Positions 1-5,553 of a stretch of 9,125 bases of DNA are shown here, one piece after another; within the stretch, counting starts at the first letter, position 1; every line of letters starts with the position of its first letter. The stretch spans positions 1 through 9,125 of the forward strand of contig DCDE01000022.1 of the NCBI GenBank assembly GCA_002316275.1, in the 5' to 3' direction. The stretch comes from Caldifarciminota bacterium UBA1063 (lineage in GTDB: Bacteria; Hydrothermota; Hydrothermia; UBA1063). The notes under the pieces are model-generated. The model was not told the origin of the DNA. It saw only the letters and a program-made list of their open reading frames with translations, and searched no databases. A program made the position numbers and the translations under genes.

Positions 1-17
1 GGGCCTTCGGCCCGCCC
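1..17 (-). terminator. GC-rich terminator hairpin cut by the window edge (candidate)
   Basis: The first 13 bases form GGGCC-TTC-GGCCC, a 5-bp stem with a small loop, and the bases that follow (GCCC) could lengthen the stem if the missing left side reads GGGC. It lies about 25 bases beyond the stop codon of the secreted-protein gene, in the position of an intrinsic terminator. The U-run that would confirm this lies outside the window, so the call is tentative. Confidence 0.4.
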
Positions 18-40
18 AAATCCCACCAGTGTATTGTTTT

Positions 41-883
41 TTAGTATTTTAACACTCTGTAGCTGAGCCTTGTCTCTTTAGTATCTACTACAACAAAGTA
101 AACACCCTTTTTGAGTTGTGAAATGTCAAAGTTTAGGTTGTTTACTCCAGAAATGTTATCTTCGTACAGGTTTTTGATGCACCTTCCGTCGGGCGTATAA
201 AGTGTAATTCTAACGTGTGAAGGTTCTTTGAGAGATATATCCATAGAAAGGACATTACCTACCATTGATGGGAGTTTTGCGACCACACTTCTTTGCTCTG
301 GTACCGTTAGTGTCAATGGTCCAAAATAGGCATCATCAATGATTATGAAATCTTCACTTGCAGCATACTTGTATATTCTAAAATCGAATTTAAAGGTGAC
401 TGCATTCGTTGCAGGCCTCACAGTTTTTACATAAATCTCTTGCCAGTCGGGGGAGTTTGTCGTATAAGCGGTAGAAACAGCGCCCCCGACGATTCCACCT
501 TCAGAATCCTGCCAGTAGGAATAAATGCGTCCACCTATACCACCAGAGTTTTCCTGCGCCTTTATGCATACGATGAATGTATCGTTTGCGAAAGGTAGCG
601 TATCGATACCATTAATGTAGTGGTAGAAAGTTGCATCATACCCTGAGGTATCTCCAGCGATCACGAGTTTGGCGCCAAATCCGTCATATCCCTCAACTTT
701 TTCCACATATCCTGAACATTGGGCACTTTTTGTATAAAAGTGCCAGGCTGTTGGGATAGAATCAACCCCCGTTGATGAGGTATCCCACATTTCAAACCCC
801 GGATTAATTATTAAGTTTTGCCCCTGTGCCCACATTGAGGCTGTGCATATGAGTAAAAACACGGTTAACAAAAGCTTCTTCAT
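41..883 (-). CDS. Secreted protein with CBM-like domain and T9SS-like C-terminal domain
   Basis: A 280-residue exported protein. Residues 1-19 are a typical signal peptide (MKK, hydrophobic core, then SMWA before QGQN). Right after it stands NLIINPGFE (23-31), the opening motif of many galactose-binding-like or CBM4/9-type beta-sandwich modules; the strand-rich stretch to about residue 190 fits such a fold. The last 70-75 residues (VRITLYTPDGR, then QLKKGVYFVVV and a basic RVLKY end) look like a type A T9SS sorting domain or the related FlgD-Ig-like tail. I infer a cell-surface or secreted protein that may bind polysaccharide; no catalytic motif is visible. The start is fixed by AGGAGG five bases upstream. 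It is the last gene of the minus-strand series but has its own promoter, so it need not belong to the tup operon. Confidence 0.8.
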   Translation of the reverse strand: MKKLLLTVFLLICTASMWAQGQNLIINPGFEMWDTSSTGVDSIPTAWHFYTKSAQCSGYVEKVEGYDGFGAKLVIAGDTSGYDATFYHYINGIDTLPFANDTFIVCIKAQENSGGIGGRIYSYWQDSEGGIVGGAVSTAYTTNSPDWQEIYVKTVRPATNAVTFKFDFRIYKYAASEDFIIIDDAYFGPLTLTVPEQRSVVAKLPSMVGNVLSMDISLKEPSHVRITLYTPDGRCIKNLYEDNISGVNNLNFDISQLKKGVYFVVVDTKETRLSYRVLKY

Positions 884-888
884 AATAA

Positions 889-894
889 CCTCCT
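889..894 (-). promoter_or_regulatory. Shine-Dalgarno of the secreted-protein gene
   Basis: The minus strand reads AGGAGG followed by TTATT and ATG. This perfect site with 5-base spacing fixes the start codon at 883. Confidence 0.8.
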
Positions 895-904
895 GTTTAT
901 TTTA

Positions 905-933
905 ATGTTAAGTGATTATTTTTATAAAATCAA
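905..933 (-). promoter_or_regulatory. Putative sigma70-type promoter for the secreted-protein gene
   Basis: On the minus strand TTGATT (933-928) and TAACAT (910-905) are separated by exactly 17 bases. Each box matches consensus at 4 of 6 positions. Transcription would begin near 898, leaving a leader of about 15 bases with the Shine-Dalgarno site. The rest of the gap up to tupC (934-1059) shows no gene and no convincing intrinsic terminator for the tup operon. Confidence 0.45.
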
Positions 934-1059
934 ATAACAGTTTTTTTCGGTAAGGTAGGAAAGAATGTTTTCATATAGGAGAGTGATCAAAGTCCACTGA
1001 AGCGTTCATCAAATTTCCCTTATTTTAAATGTTTTTACGGCAGGTTAAGAAACAAAGGT

Positions 1060-1713
1060 CTAGAACTTGATCCTGCCATCTTCCAGAAAAAGGAAAAAAT
1101 CTCCAACTCTTCTTGCTGAAATGCTATCATGGGTCGCCATTATTATAGTCGAATTAAGCCTTTGTTTTAATTGTATCATAATGTTTTCTATAATCTTTAT
1201 GTTTTCATGATCAACAGATGTTGTAGGCTCATCAAGAAACAGAATCTCCGGCTCTATAACGATGGCTCTTGCGATGCCCATCCTTTTGATTTCACCACTG
1301 GAAAGAGTAAGGGCATTCTGGTTCTTCTTATGAAGTAAACCCACAAAATCGAGAGCTTGCTCAACTTTTTCCTCGATTTTATCTTTCTTTATTCCCCTTA
1401 TTTTCAATCCATATGCAATATTTTTAAATACAGTTGTATTGAATGCCCCTATGTTTGGAAGTAAGAGAGTGAGCCTTCTTCTCAAATTTAGGTTATCCTC
1501 CAATATGCGGTTATTATCTTCAAGGTATTTCACCTTACCGGAGTCGGGGGGTTCTAAAAGGGCACATATCCTCAGCAAAGTGGACTTCCCCGAGCCATTT
1601 GGACCCATTAAAACATATATGCCACTTTTGTCAAAAGAAAACGAGGATCCTTTAAGGACCTCCTTACCATTGTAAGACTTATATATATCAGAAATGGTGA
1701 GTTTTAGAGCCAT
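1060..1713 (-). CDS. tupC: Tungstate ABC transporter ATP-binding protein
   Basis: 217-residue cytoplasmic ATPase that powers the tungstate importer with TupB and TupA. Visible motifs: Walker A GPNGSGKST (37-45), signature LSSGE (137-141, for the usual LSGGQ), Walker B ILFLDE (157-162) with catalytic Glu162, D-loop SVD (166-168), and switch His195 in MATHD. There is no C-terminal regulatory TOBE domain, in keeping with the short TupC/WtpC-like forms. One oddity: aligning on the following F-N-T-T-V...N-I-A-Y-G-L segment, the Q-loop position holds Pro86 (codon CCA) instead of glutamine. The start overlaps the end of tupB by 10 bases, so translation is probably coupled. Only a weak, distant AAGGG precedes the ATG. 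The tungstate assignment comes mainly from the neighbouring TupA. Confidence 0.85.
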   Translation of the reverse strand: MALKLTISDIYKSYNGKEVLKGSSFSFDKSGIYVLMGPNGSGKSTLLRICALLEPPDSGKVKYLEDNNRILEDNLNLRRRLTLLLPNIGAFNTTVFKNIAYGLKIRGIKKDKIEEKVEQALDFVGLLHKKNQNALTLSSGEIKRMGIARAIVIEPEILFLDEPTTSVDHENIKIIENIMIQLKQRLNSTIIMATHDSISARRVGDFFLFLEDGRIKF

Positions 1714-2414
1714 TGGGGCTTTTGTGCACCCTTTTTTTGTATGGAGAACAGGGCAATATTTATCAAAAAGGAGATAAGGAGAAGTATTAAGCCAAGTGCT
1801 AAGGCAAGTTCAAATTCACCTTTGTCAGTCTCAAGAGCGATGGTTGTGGTCATAACTCTTGTGTATCCAGCAATGTTTCCACCTACGATGATTATTCCTC
1901 CAACTTCTGCCATAACCCTGCCTAGGGCTGCAACAGTCGCTGCGATGATTCCGTATCTTGCTTCTCTTATGACCGTTCGGGTTACTTGAGAGGAAGTTGC
2001 TCCGAGTGCTCTCGCTGCGAGTTTTACGTCGGGCTCTACTTTTACACATGCAGAGTGCGTAAGGGCTGCAACGATCGGGAATGCGAGAATAAACTGGGCT
2101 ATGATCATTATAGTAGGGGTATAAAGAAGACCCAAAAACCCGAGAGGTCCGCTACGGGAGAAGAGTAAGTAAAGGAAAAGCCCCACGACGACTGGAGGAA
2201 GGCCCATAAACGAATTTAGGAGAGTGATAATGAATCCTCTCCCATGGAACTTTTTCAGTCCCACAAAGGCTCCGAAAGGGATCCCTAAGATTGCTGCAAT
2301 GAGGAGAGCTCCTCCAGAAACTTCGAGTGAAAGCCCTATTATTTGGAGGAGCTCTCTATCTAAATGAAAAATAAGATAAAATGCCTGCTTAAAGGCTTCT
2401 ACAAGAAAATTCAT
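1704..2414 (-). CDS. tupB: Tungstate ABC transporter permease
   Basis: 236-residue inner-membrane permease of the molybdate/tungstate (ModB/TupB) type, forming the channel as a homodimer. Several long hydrophobic segments are visible, roughly at 22-52, 60-85, 98-120, 156-180 and 203-225. The cytoplasmic EAA-type loop that docks on the ATPase is AARALGATSSQVTRTVIREA (133-152), and it is followed by GRVMAEVGG (165-173), a stretch typical of the TupB/ModB group. The length is normal. Its ATG overlaps the tupA TGA as ATGA and no Shine-Dalgarno site precedes it, so reinitiation after tupA is likely. Codons 6-10 of this gene are perfectly complementary to a segment of the tupA leader (see findings). 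Confidence 0.88.
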   Translation of the reverse strand: MNFLVEAFKQAFYLIFHLDRELLQIIGLSLEVSGGALLIAAILGIPFGAFVGLKKFHGRGFIITLLNSFMGLPPVVVGLFLYLLFSRSGPLGFLGLLYTPTIMIIAQFILAFPIVAALTHSACVKVEPDVKLAARALGATSSQVTRTVIREARYGIIAATVAALGRVMAEVGGIIIVGGNIAGYTRVMTTTIALETDKGEFELALALGLILLLISFLINIALFSIQKKGAQKPQWL

Positions 2415-3217
2415 TTTGCATTGGGTATAAATAGTTGATTTCCATACTTGTCTTTAAATGAACCAATGGCTGCTTGCCCCTCCTCTGAAATGATCCAGTT
2501 TATAAACTGCATTGCTTCATCATATTTAACGTGTTCGTACTTTTCTGGATTGACTGCCATCACTCCATATTGATTTACAAGGATCGTGTCGCCCTCAAAA
2601 AGCATTGTTAAATCGAGCTCGTCCCTTATAGCAAGCCATGTTCCTCTATCTGTTAGAGTGTATGCCTGCTTTTCATTTGCAATTCTTAAAGTTTTTTCCA
2701 TTCCCTGCCCTGCCTCAAGGTACCATTTTTGATTCTTTGGATCAATTTCAGCGAGATTCCATATTTGTAGCTCTTTCACATGTGTCCCCGAGTTATCACC
2801 CCTGGATATAAATAGGTTCTTCGAGTTTGCAATTTTTTTAAATGCTTCGGTAGCTTCATTTAGACCCTTAATCTTTGCAGGGTCATTTTTAGGTCCGACG
2901 ATAATAAAATCGTTGTAGCAGACGTCGTGACGATTCACAAAGTAACCTTCTTCGACCGCCTTAAGTTCAAGGTCTTTCGCATGGACAAATACAGCATCGG
3001 CGTCCCCTCTTTTACCCATTTCTATTGCTGCACCTGTACCCCTTGCAACGACCTTAACCTTAATGCCGGTTTTTTCTTCGAAAGTGGGCAATATATAACT
3101 TAGCAGTCCCGAGTTTTCTACAGATGTGGTGGTAGCAAGAATTATTGATTTTTCCTCAGCTTGCATACCAGTTGCAAAGAGTGCAATCATTGTTATTAAC
3201 TTTGCAAACTTTTTCAT
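2411..3217 (-). CDS. tupA: Tungstate-binding periplasmic protein
   Basis: 268-residue high-affinity oxyanion-binding protein that delivers tungstate to TupBC. The signal peptide is residues 1-20 (MKKFAK, hydrophobic core, MQA before EEKS). There is no lipobox cysteine, so it is a free periplasmic protein. Family hallmarks are ATTTSVENSGLL (28-39), whose TTTS start binds the anion, the SRGDNSGTH loop (138-146) with the conserved arginine, and YTLTDRGTW (186-194). These place it in TupA rather than ModA. WtpA also transports tungstate but is less similar to these motifs. The open frame extends 47 codons further upstream, but AAGGAGGT just before this ATG, followed by a proper signal peptide, fixes the start. 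First gene of the tupABC operon, next to a ModE-type regulator that probably controls it. Confidence 0.92.
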   Translation of the reverse strand: MKKFAKLITMIALFATGMQAEEKSIILATTTSVENSGLLSYILPTFEEKTGIKVKVVARGTGAAIEMGKRGDADAVFVHAKDLELKAVEEGYFVNRHDVCYNDFIIVGPKNDPAKIKGLNEATEAFKKIANSKNLFISRGDNSGTHVKELQIWNLAEIDPKNQKWYLEAGQGMEKTLRIANEKQAYTLTDRGTWLAIRDELDLTMLFEGDTILVNQYGVMAVNPEKYEHVKYDEAMQFINWIISEEGQAAIGSFKDKYGNQLFIPNAK

Positions 3218-3352
3218 CGTACACCTCCTTTTTTTAGCTAAAGCCTTTAAGCAGGTTTGATTTTTTTCATAAGTAAAACAGTTTCCGATCTTCGTGCTGA
3301 GAAACGTTCCGAAAATGCATTTTGCAAACGTATCATAACGCATTTTTGCTCT
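3218..3352 (-). promoter_or_regulatory. Structured 5' leader of the tup operon (candidate cis-regulatory RNA)
   Basis: About 135 bases lie between the inferred transcription start and tupA. Near the 5' end, GCAAA with CGT (3349-3338) can pair with ACG and TTTGC (3331-3324), with a four-base bulge. An exclusive alternative pairs AAAATGC (from 3348) with GCATTTT (3318-3312), inside a perfect 12-bp palindrome AAAATGCATTTT. Near the 3' end, ACCTGCTT (3256-3249) can pair with the AAGGAGGT Shine-Dalgarno with one mismatch. I did not recognise the Moco/tungsten-cofactor riboswitch consensus. The structures are my own base-pairing by eye. Confidence 0.4.
3223..3230 (-). promoter_or_regulatory. Shine-Dalgarno of tupA
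   Basis: The minus strand reads AAGGAGGT, then GTACG and ATG at 3217. It decides the tupA start against the longer open frame that begins at 3358. Confidence 0.85.
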
Positions 3353-3358
3353 GTACAT

Positions 3359-3387
3359 ATTATTGATTCATTTTCTAACATTCTCAA
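3359..3387 (-). promoter_or_regulatory. Sigma70-type promoter of the tup operon
   Basis: On the minus strand TTGAGA (3387-3382, 5 of 6 to consensus) and AATAAT (3364-3359, 5 of 6) are 17 bases apart. Transcription would begin near 3352, giving tupABC its own start separate from the epimerase gene. The perfect inverted repeat at 3404-3433 lies just upstream of the -35 box. Confidence 0.6.
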
Positions 3388-3394
3388 TTTGCTT

Positions 3395-4384
3395 TTATGC
3401 ACCTTTAATGTTGCTTTGAAAAGCAACATTAAACCATTCGATAGTATCCGTTATGGTTTCATCCATGGGACGACTTTTAAATCCAAGTTCATTCTCAGCC
3501 TTTTTTCTACTAATCATTGAATTGCTCGCAATAATCTCAAGGGATTCATAGGTAATAAGCGGCTCTTTCCCTTCTGCGTGTCTCATTTCGATTGTCGCAA
3601 CTAATTTCAGAAGCCATCGAGGGATATATATGAGATGCTTCTTCACTTTTAGTTTTGCCTGTAAAATTGAAAATAGTCTTTTAAATGTGAGGTATTCTCC
3701 TGAAAGGATATAAATTTCACCATTTTGACCTTTTGTACTGGCAAGTATACAACCATCTGCCACATCTCTGACATCAACGAAGTTGTAGCCTCCATCAAGG
3801 GTGTACCAGGTCTTATTTTGCATAAACTCAAGAATTAACTGTCCCATTCGAGAAGGCCTGTAGTCGAAAGGCCCTATAATACCCGTTGGACATACAATTT
3901 TGCACGGTAGTCCCTTCTTCACATATTCAAGAATTTTAAGGGTAGCAATTGCCTTTGTCTTACCATACATACCAATTGCAGAAACAGGCGAAATGGGTAT
4001 GGTTTCATCGATAGTAAGGCCGCGCGGTATATCTGCAAAAGCATGGATCGATGAGACATAGACCATGGACTTGATTCCTTCGTGGAGTGCAACCTGCGCA
4101 ACATTCGCTGTTCCATTTACGTTAACATCGTAGAGTAACGCCGGATTTTTTGACGTGATGGCAATCATACCCGCACAGTGGTACACCGATTCAATTCCTT
4201 TCATCGCCTGTTCGAGATTCCCTTTATTTCTGATATCCCCACGAACGATTTCTACATTTAAATTACTAATGGTTGACACATCTTCATTCGGCAGGGCGAG
4301 GACCCTCACCGTTTCACCGTTATCAACAAATTTTCTTACGAGAACTGATCCGAGAAAACCTGCACCACCTGTTACCAGTATCAT
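3395..4384 (-). CDS. NAD(P)-dependent epimerase / extended SDR family protein
   Basis: 329-residue cytoplasmic Rossmann-fold oxidoreductase. The cofactor motif is TGGAGFLG (5-12) and the acidic residue of GDI lies at 50. The catalytic set is Ser111/Ser112 in VYVSSIHAF, then Tyr140 and Lys144 in YGKTK. Overall it looks like the dihydroflavonol reductase-like or sugar-nucleotide epimerase branch of extended (atypical) SDRs; the exact substrate cannot be told. A hydrophobic segment near 252-263 may give a loose membrane contact. No Shine-Dalgarno precedes the ATG, but TATAGT stands five bases before it, so the message could be leaderless, or it could be read on from the modE-like gene 45 bases upstream. 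The last codons after WF are part of a perfect inverted repeat and may be a recent extension. No known role links it to tungstate. Confidence 0.82.
   Translation of the reverse strand: MILVTGGAGFLGSVLVRKFVDNGETVRVLALPNEDVSTISNLNVEIVRGDIRNKGNLEQAMKGIESVYHCAGMIAITSKNPALLYDVNVNGTANVAQVALHEGIKSMVYVSSIHAFADIPRGLTIDETIPISPVSAIGMYGKTKAIATLKILEYVKKGLPCKIVCPTGIIGPFDYRPSRMGQLILEFMQNKTWYTLDGGYNFVDVRDVADGCILASTKGQNGEIYILSGEYLTFKRLFSILQAKLKVKKHLIYIPRWLLKLVATIEMRHAEGKEPLITYESLEIIASNSMISRKKAENELGFKSRPMDETITDTIEWFNVAFQSNIKGA
3404..3433. repeat. Perfect 14-bp inverted repeat over the 3' end of the epimerase gene
   Basis: TTTAATGTTGCTTT (3404-3417), two bases, then its exact reverse complement AAAGCAACATTAAA (3420-3433). 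It covers the last codons of the epimerase, ending seven bases before the stop codon. It also sits 17 bases upstream of the tup -35 box. No T-run follows on either strand, so it is not a standard intrinsic terminator. It could be an operator for the tup promoter or an mRNA 3'-end hairpin. Confidence 0.75.
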
Positions 4385-4389
4385 ATTTC

Positions 4390-4395
4390 ACTATA
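4390..4395 (-). promoter_or_regulatory. Possible -10 box of a leaderless epimerase transcript
   Basis: The minus strand reads TATAGT (5 of 6 to consensus), then five bases, then the ATG. The -35 region at 17-base spacing is TTTCTA, a poor match, so this is the weakest of the three leaderless candidates in the window. Confidence 0.3.
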
Positions 4396-4429
4396 TTTTA
4401 CAAGGCATAACGTAGAAACAAAAAAATTT

Positions 4430-4834
4430 CTAAACTTCAAACTTATTAATCTCCTCTTGAAGAAAACTGGTAAAACTTTTGTGTATACGGCAAAACTGTT
4501 TTACTACTTTCTCGCCAGTTTCAGTGAGCCTTGACCCACCACCTTTTCTCCCACCGATCTTCGTTTCTACTAAAGGTTTTCCTGCTTGTTTGTTCATCGA
4601 ATTGATAATTCCCCAAGCTTGCCTATATGACATATTCATTGACTTCGCAGCCTTTGAAATGGAACCGTACTCTTTAACTCTCTCAAGTAGAGTTACCCTG
4701 CCGTACCCGAGAAAAGTTCCTTTGTCACTCTCGATCCATAGTTTCCCTTTTAGCTCAAACTGCCCGGGTTTGCCACTCGTTGCTATGCATATCTCCTGAG
4801 AGTCCAAACTTTTAGCACTTTTTCTTCTACCCAT
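4430..4834 (-). CDS. ModE-type winged-helix transcriptional regulator (DNA-binding domain only)
   Basis: 134-residue DNA-binding protein matching the N-terminal domain of ModE, the molybdate/tungstate-responsive repressor. After a basic, glycine-containing N-terminal tail (1-30), the helix-turn-helix runs from GSISKAAKSMNMSYRQAW (57-74) to NSMN (78-81). The wing is GGRKGGGSRLTETG (94-107). A helical C-terminus (108-130) probably dimerises. The Mop/TOBE ligand-binding domains of E. coli ModE are absent, so oxyanion sensing must occur differently. Its place just before the tup genes makes it the likely regulator of tungstate uptake. The open frame reaches back to 4876, but a strong promoter overlaps those upstream codons, so I choose ATG 4834, which would then lie at or within a few bases of the transcript start. 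No Shine-Dalgarno is present. Confidence 0.85.
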   Translation of the reverse strand: MGRRKSAKSLDSQEICIATSGKPGQFELKGKLWIESDKGTFLGYGRVTLLERVKEYGSISKAAKSMNMSYRQAWGIINSMNKQAGKPLVETKIGGRKGGGSRLTETGEKVVKQFCRIHKSFTSFLQEEINKFEV

Positions 4835-4843
4835 ACAACGTAA

Positions 4844-4872
4844 AATATAACATTTTATAGAGGAATTGTCAA
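4844..4872 (-). promoter_or_regulatory. Consensus promoter of the modE-like gene, with overlapping operator-like repeats
   Basis: Minus strand: TTGACA (4872-4867, perfect) and TATATT (4849-4844, 5 of 6) with a 17-base spacer. Only nine bases separate the -10 box from ATG 4834, so the RNA would start about 0-4 bases before the ATG. The -10 is covered by an inverted repeat TAAAAT-N5-ATTTTA (4841-4857). The -35 lies in a direct repeat, GTCAAACAT then GTCAACATT (4868-4885). Both are possible autoregulatory sites. Confidence 0.65.
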
Positions 4873-4973
4873 ACATGTCAACATTTTAAGGATTATACAA
4901 AGCCTAATTGCCTACAGTGATAATTTACGCGTGGGGATTTTTATATCTTAGGGGGATTGGTAAAAGAGGATGA

Positions 4974-5327
4974 AATTACAACCATGGGAGGTATAGAGGT
5001 GAATATCTGCCTTATATGGCTGCCTTCCGGCTTATATTTGCTTCAAGGTTTTCTTATGATGCCCAAAAAGGATCTTGGGCAGAAAATACTAGCCCCTATA
5101 GTAAATTAATTGGGCTGGTATTTCGGAGGGGCGATTTAAATGGCATAGAATTGGACATTGATAGTGTTCTCTATATTGGTGACCATCGAATATGAGAAAA
5201 ATTTCATAGGCTTGATGCTAAAAACTACATAGTAATGGGTGCAGATATAAGTGCGATATTAAGGGTTTATTACGATCATAATACGGGTATTCCGGTCAGT
5301 TGGGAGATAGAGGCTGAAATTGTTTAA
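4974..5327 (+). pseudogene. Decayed coding sequence of unknown family
   Basis: The frame from 4974 to 5327 reads like protein (for example YRGEYLPYMAAFRLIFASRF, IELDIDSVLYIGD, YIVMGADISAILRVYYD, NTGIPVSWEIEAEI) but is broken by TGA at 5193-5195, is preceded by another TGA at 4971 in the same frame, and has no start codon with a ribosome-binding site. About 73 codons precede the inner stop and 43 follow it. The end pattern Y-Y-D-x-N-T-G-I-P-V-x-W-E-I-E recalls secreted or lipoprotein families in which 'D-x-x-T-G-x-P' ends a beta-rich domain, but I cannot name the family. TGA also ends tupA normally here, so recoding is unlikely and gene decay is the simpler reading. Confidence 0.55.
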
Positions 5328-5499
5328 AAACCTATACTATTTCAATGACAAAAATTGGATCTTATAGGGTAACTTTTATGGCGTAGTTTGGTTTGCTCCT
5401 ATTATTAACATAAGTTAAAGCATAATTAGTAAAGCTCTTACCTCTTAATGTTCCTGTGGTCGGGGTATGGCTATTGGCTTTTGTCTTAAATCTTGGCTC

Positions 5500-5528
5500 T
5501 TGTTGAAACATCATACGAGTAATATAAT
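5500..5528 (+). promoter_or_regulatory. Putative promoter of sppA
   Basis: A perfect TATAAT (5523-5528) stands 17 bases after TTGTTG (5500-5505, 3 of 6). A better -35, TTGAAA at 5503, would leave a spacer of only 14. Transcription would begin near 5535, downstream of the alternative start codon at 5467, which supports the start at 5554. Confidence 0.5.
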
Positions 5529-5541
5529 TCTCTCCATTGGA

Positions 5542-5549
5542 AAGGAGGT
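5542..5549 (+). promoter_or_regulatory. Shine-Dalgarno of sppA
   Basis: AAGGAGGT four bases before ATG 5554. It decides the start in favour of a 724-residue protein with a hydrophobic N-terminus. Confidence 0.85.
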
Positions 5550-5553
5550 TAAT

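Larger units (their letters stand above)
5328..5553. other. Gap before sppA: sppA promoter, otherwise no clear gene
   Basis: Between the decayed gene and sppA there is no intact gene on the plus strand. A minus-strand frame of 50 codons (5362-5514) reads plausibly as protein (for example TLRGKSFTNYALTYVNNRSK) but has no ribosome-binding site and runs against the sppA promoter; I leave it uncalled. The start of the sppA frame can be extended back to 5467, but this part does not look like signal sequence. Confidence 0.5.

Noticed and set aside
1..35. G-quadruplex on the minus strand after the secreted-protein gene
   Set aside because: The G-runs (GG, GGG, GGG, GGG) allow at best a two-layer structure and are better explained as part of a GC-rich terminator hairpin.
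3218..3352. Known Moco/tungsten-cofactor riboswitch in the tup leader
   Set aside because: I could not match the conserved core of that riboswitch; only unnamed hairpins are visible.
3218..3358. A longer tupA start at 3358
   Set aside because: The extra 47 residues lack signal-peptide character, the strong Shine-Dalgarno and signal peptide are at 3217, and the inferred transcription start (about 3352) lies inside the extension.
4413..4432. TAGAAA/TTTCTA hairpin with a T-rich loop after the modE-like gene as terminator
   Set aside because: The six-base AT-rich stem is weak, and the T-run is in the loop instead of after the stem.
4835..4876. ModE-like start at 4876
   Set aside because: A TTGACA-17-TATATT promoter overlaps these 14 codons, so they would not be transcribed in full from it.
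4971..5195. TGA read as an amino acid (recoding or altered code)
   Set aside because: TGA ends tupA normally at the tupB overlap, and nothing like a selenocysteine element is evident; decay is simpler.
5467..5553. A longer sppA start at 5467
   Set aside because: No ribosome-binding site there, it precedes the perfect TATAAT, and ATG 5554 has AAGGAGGT.
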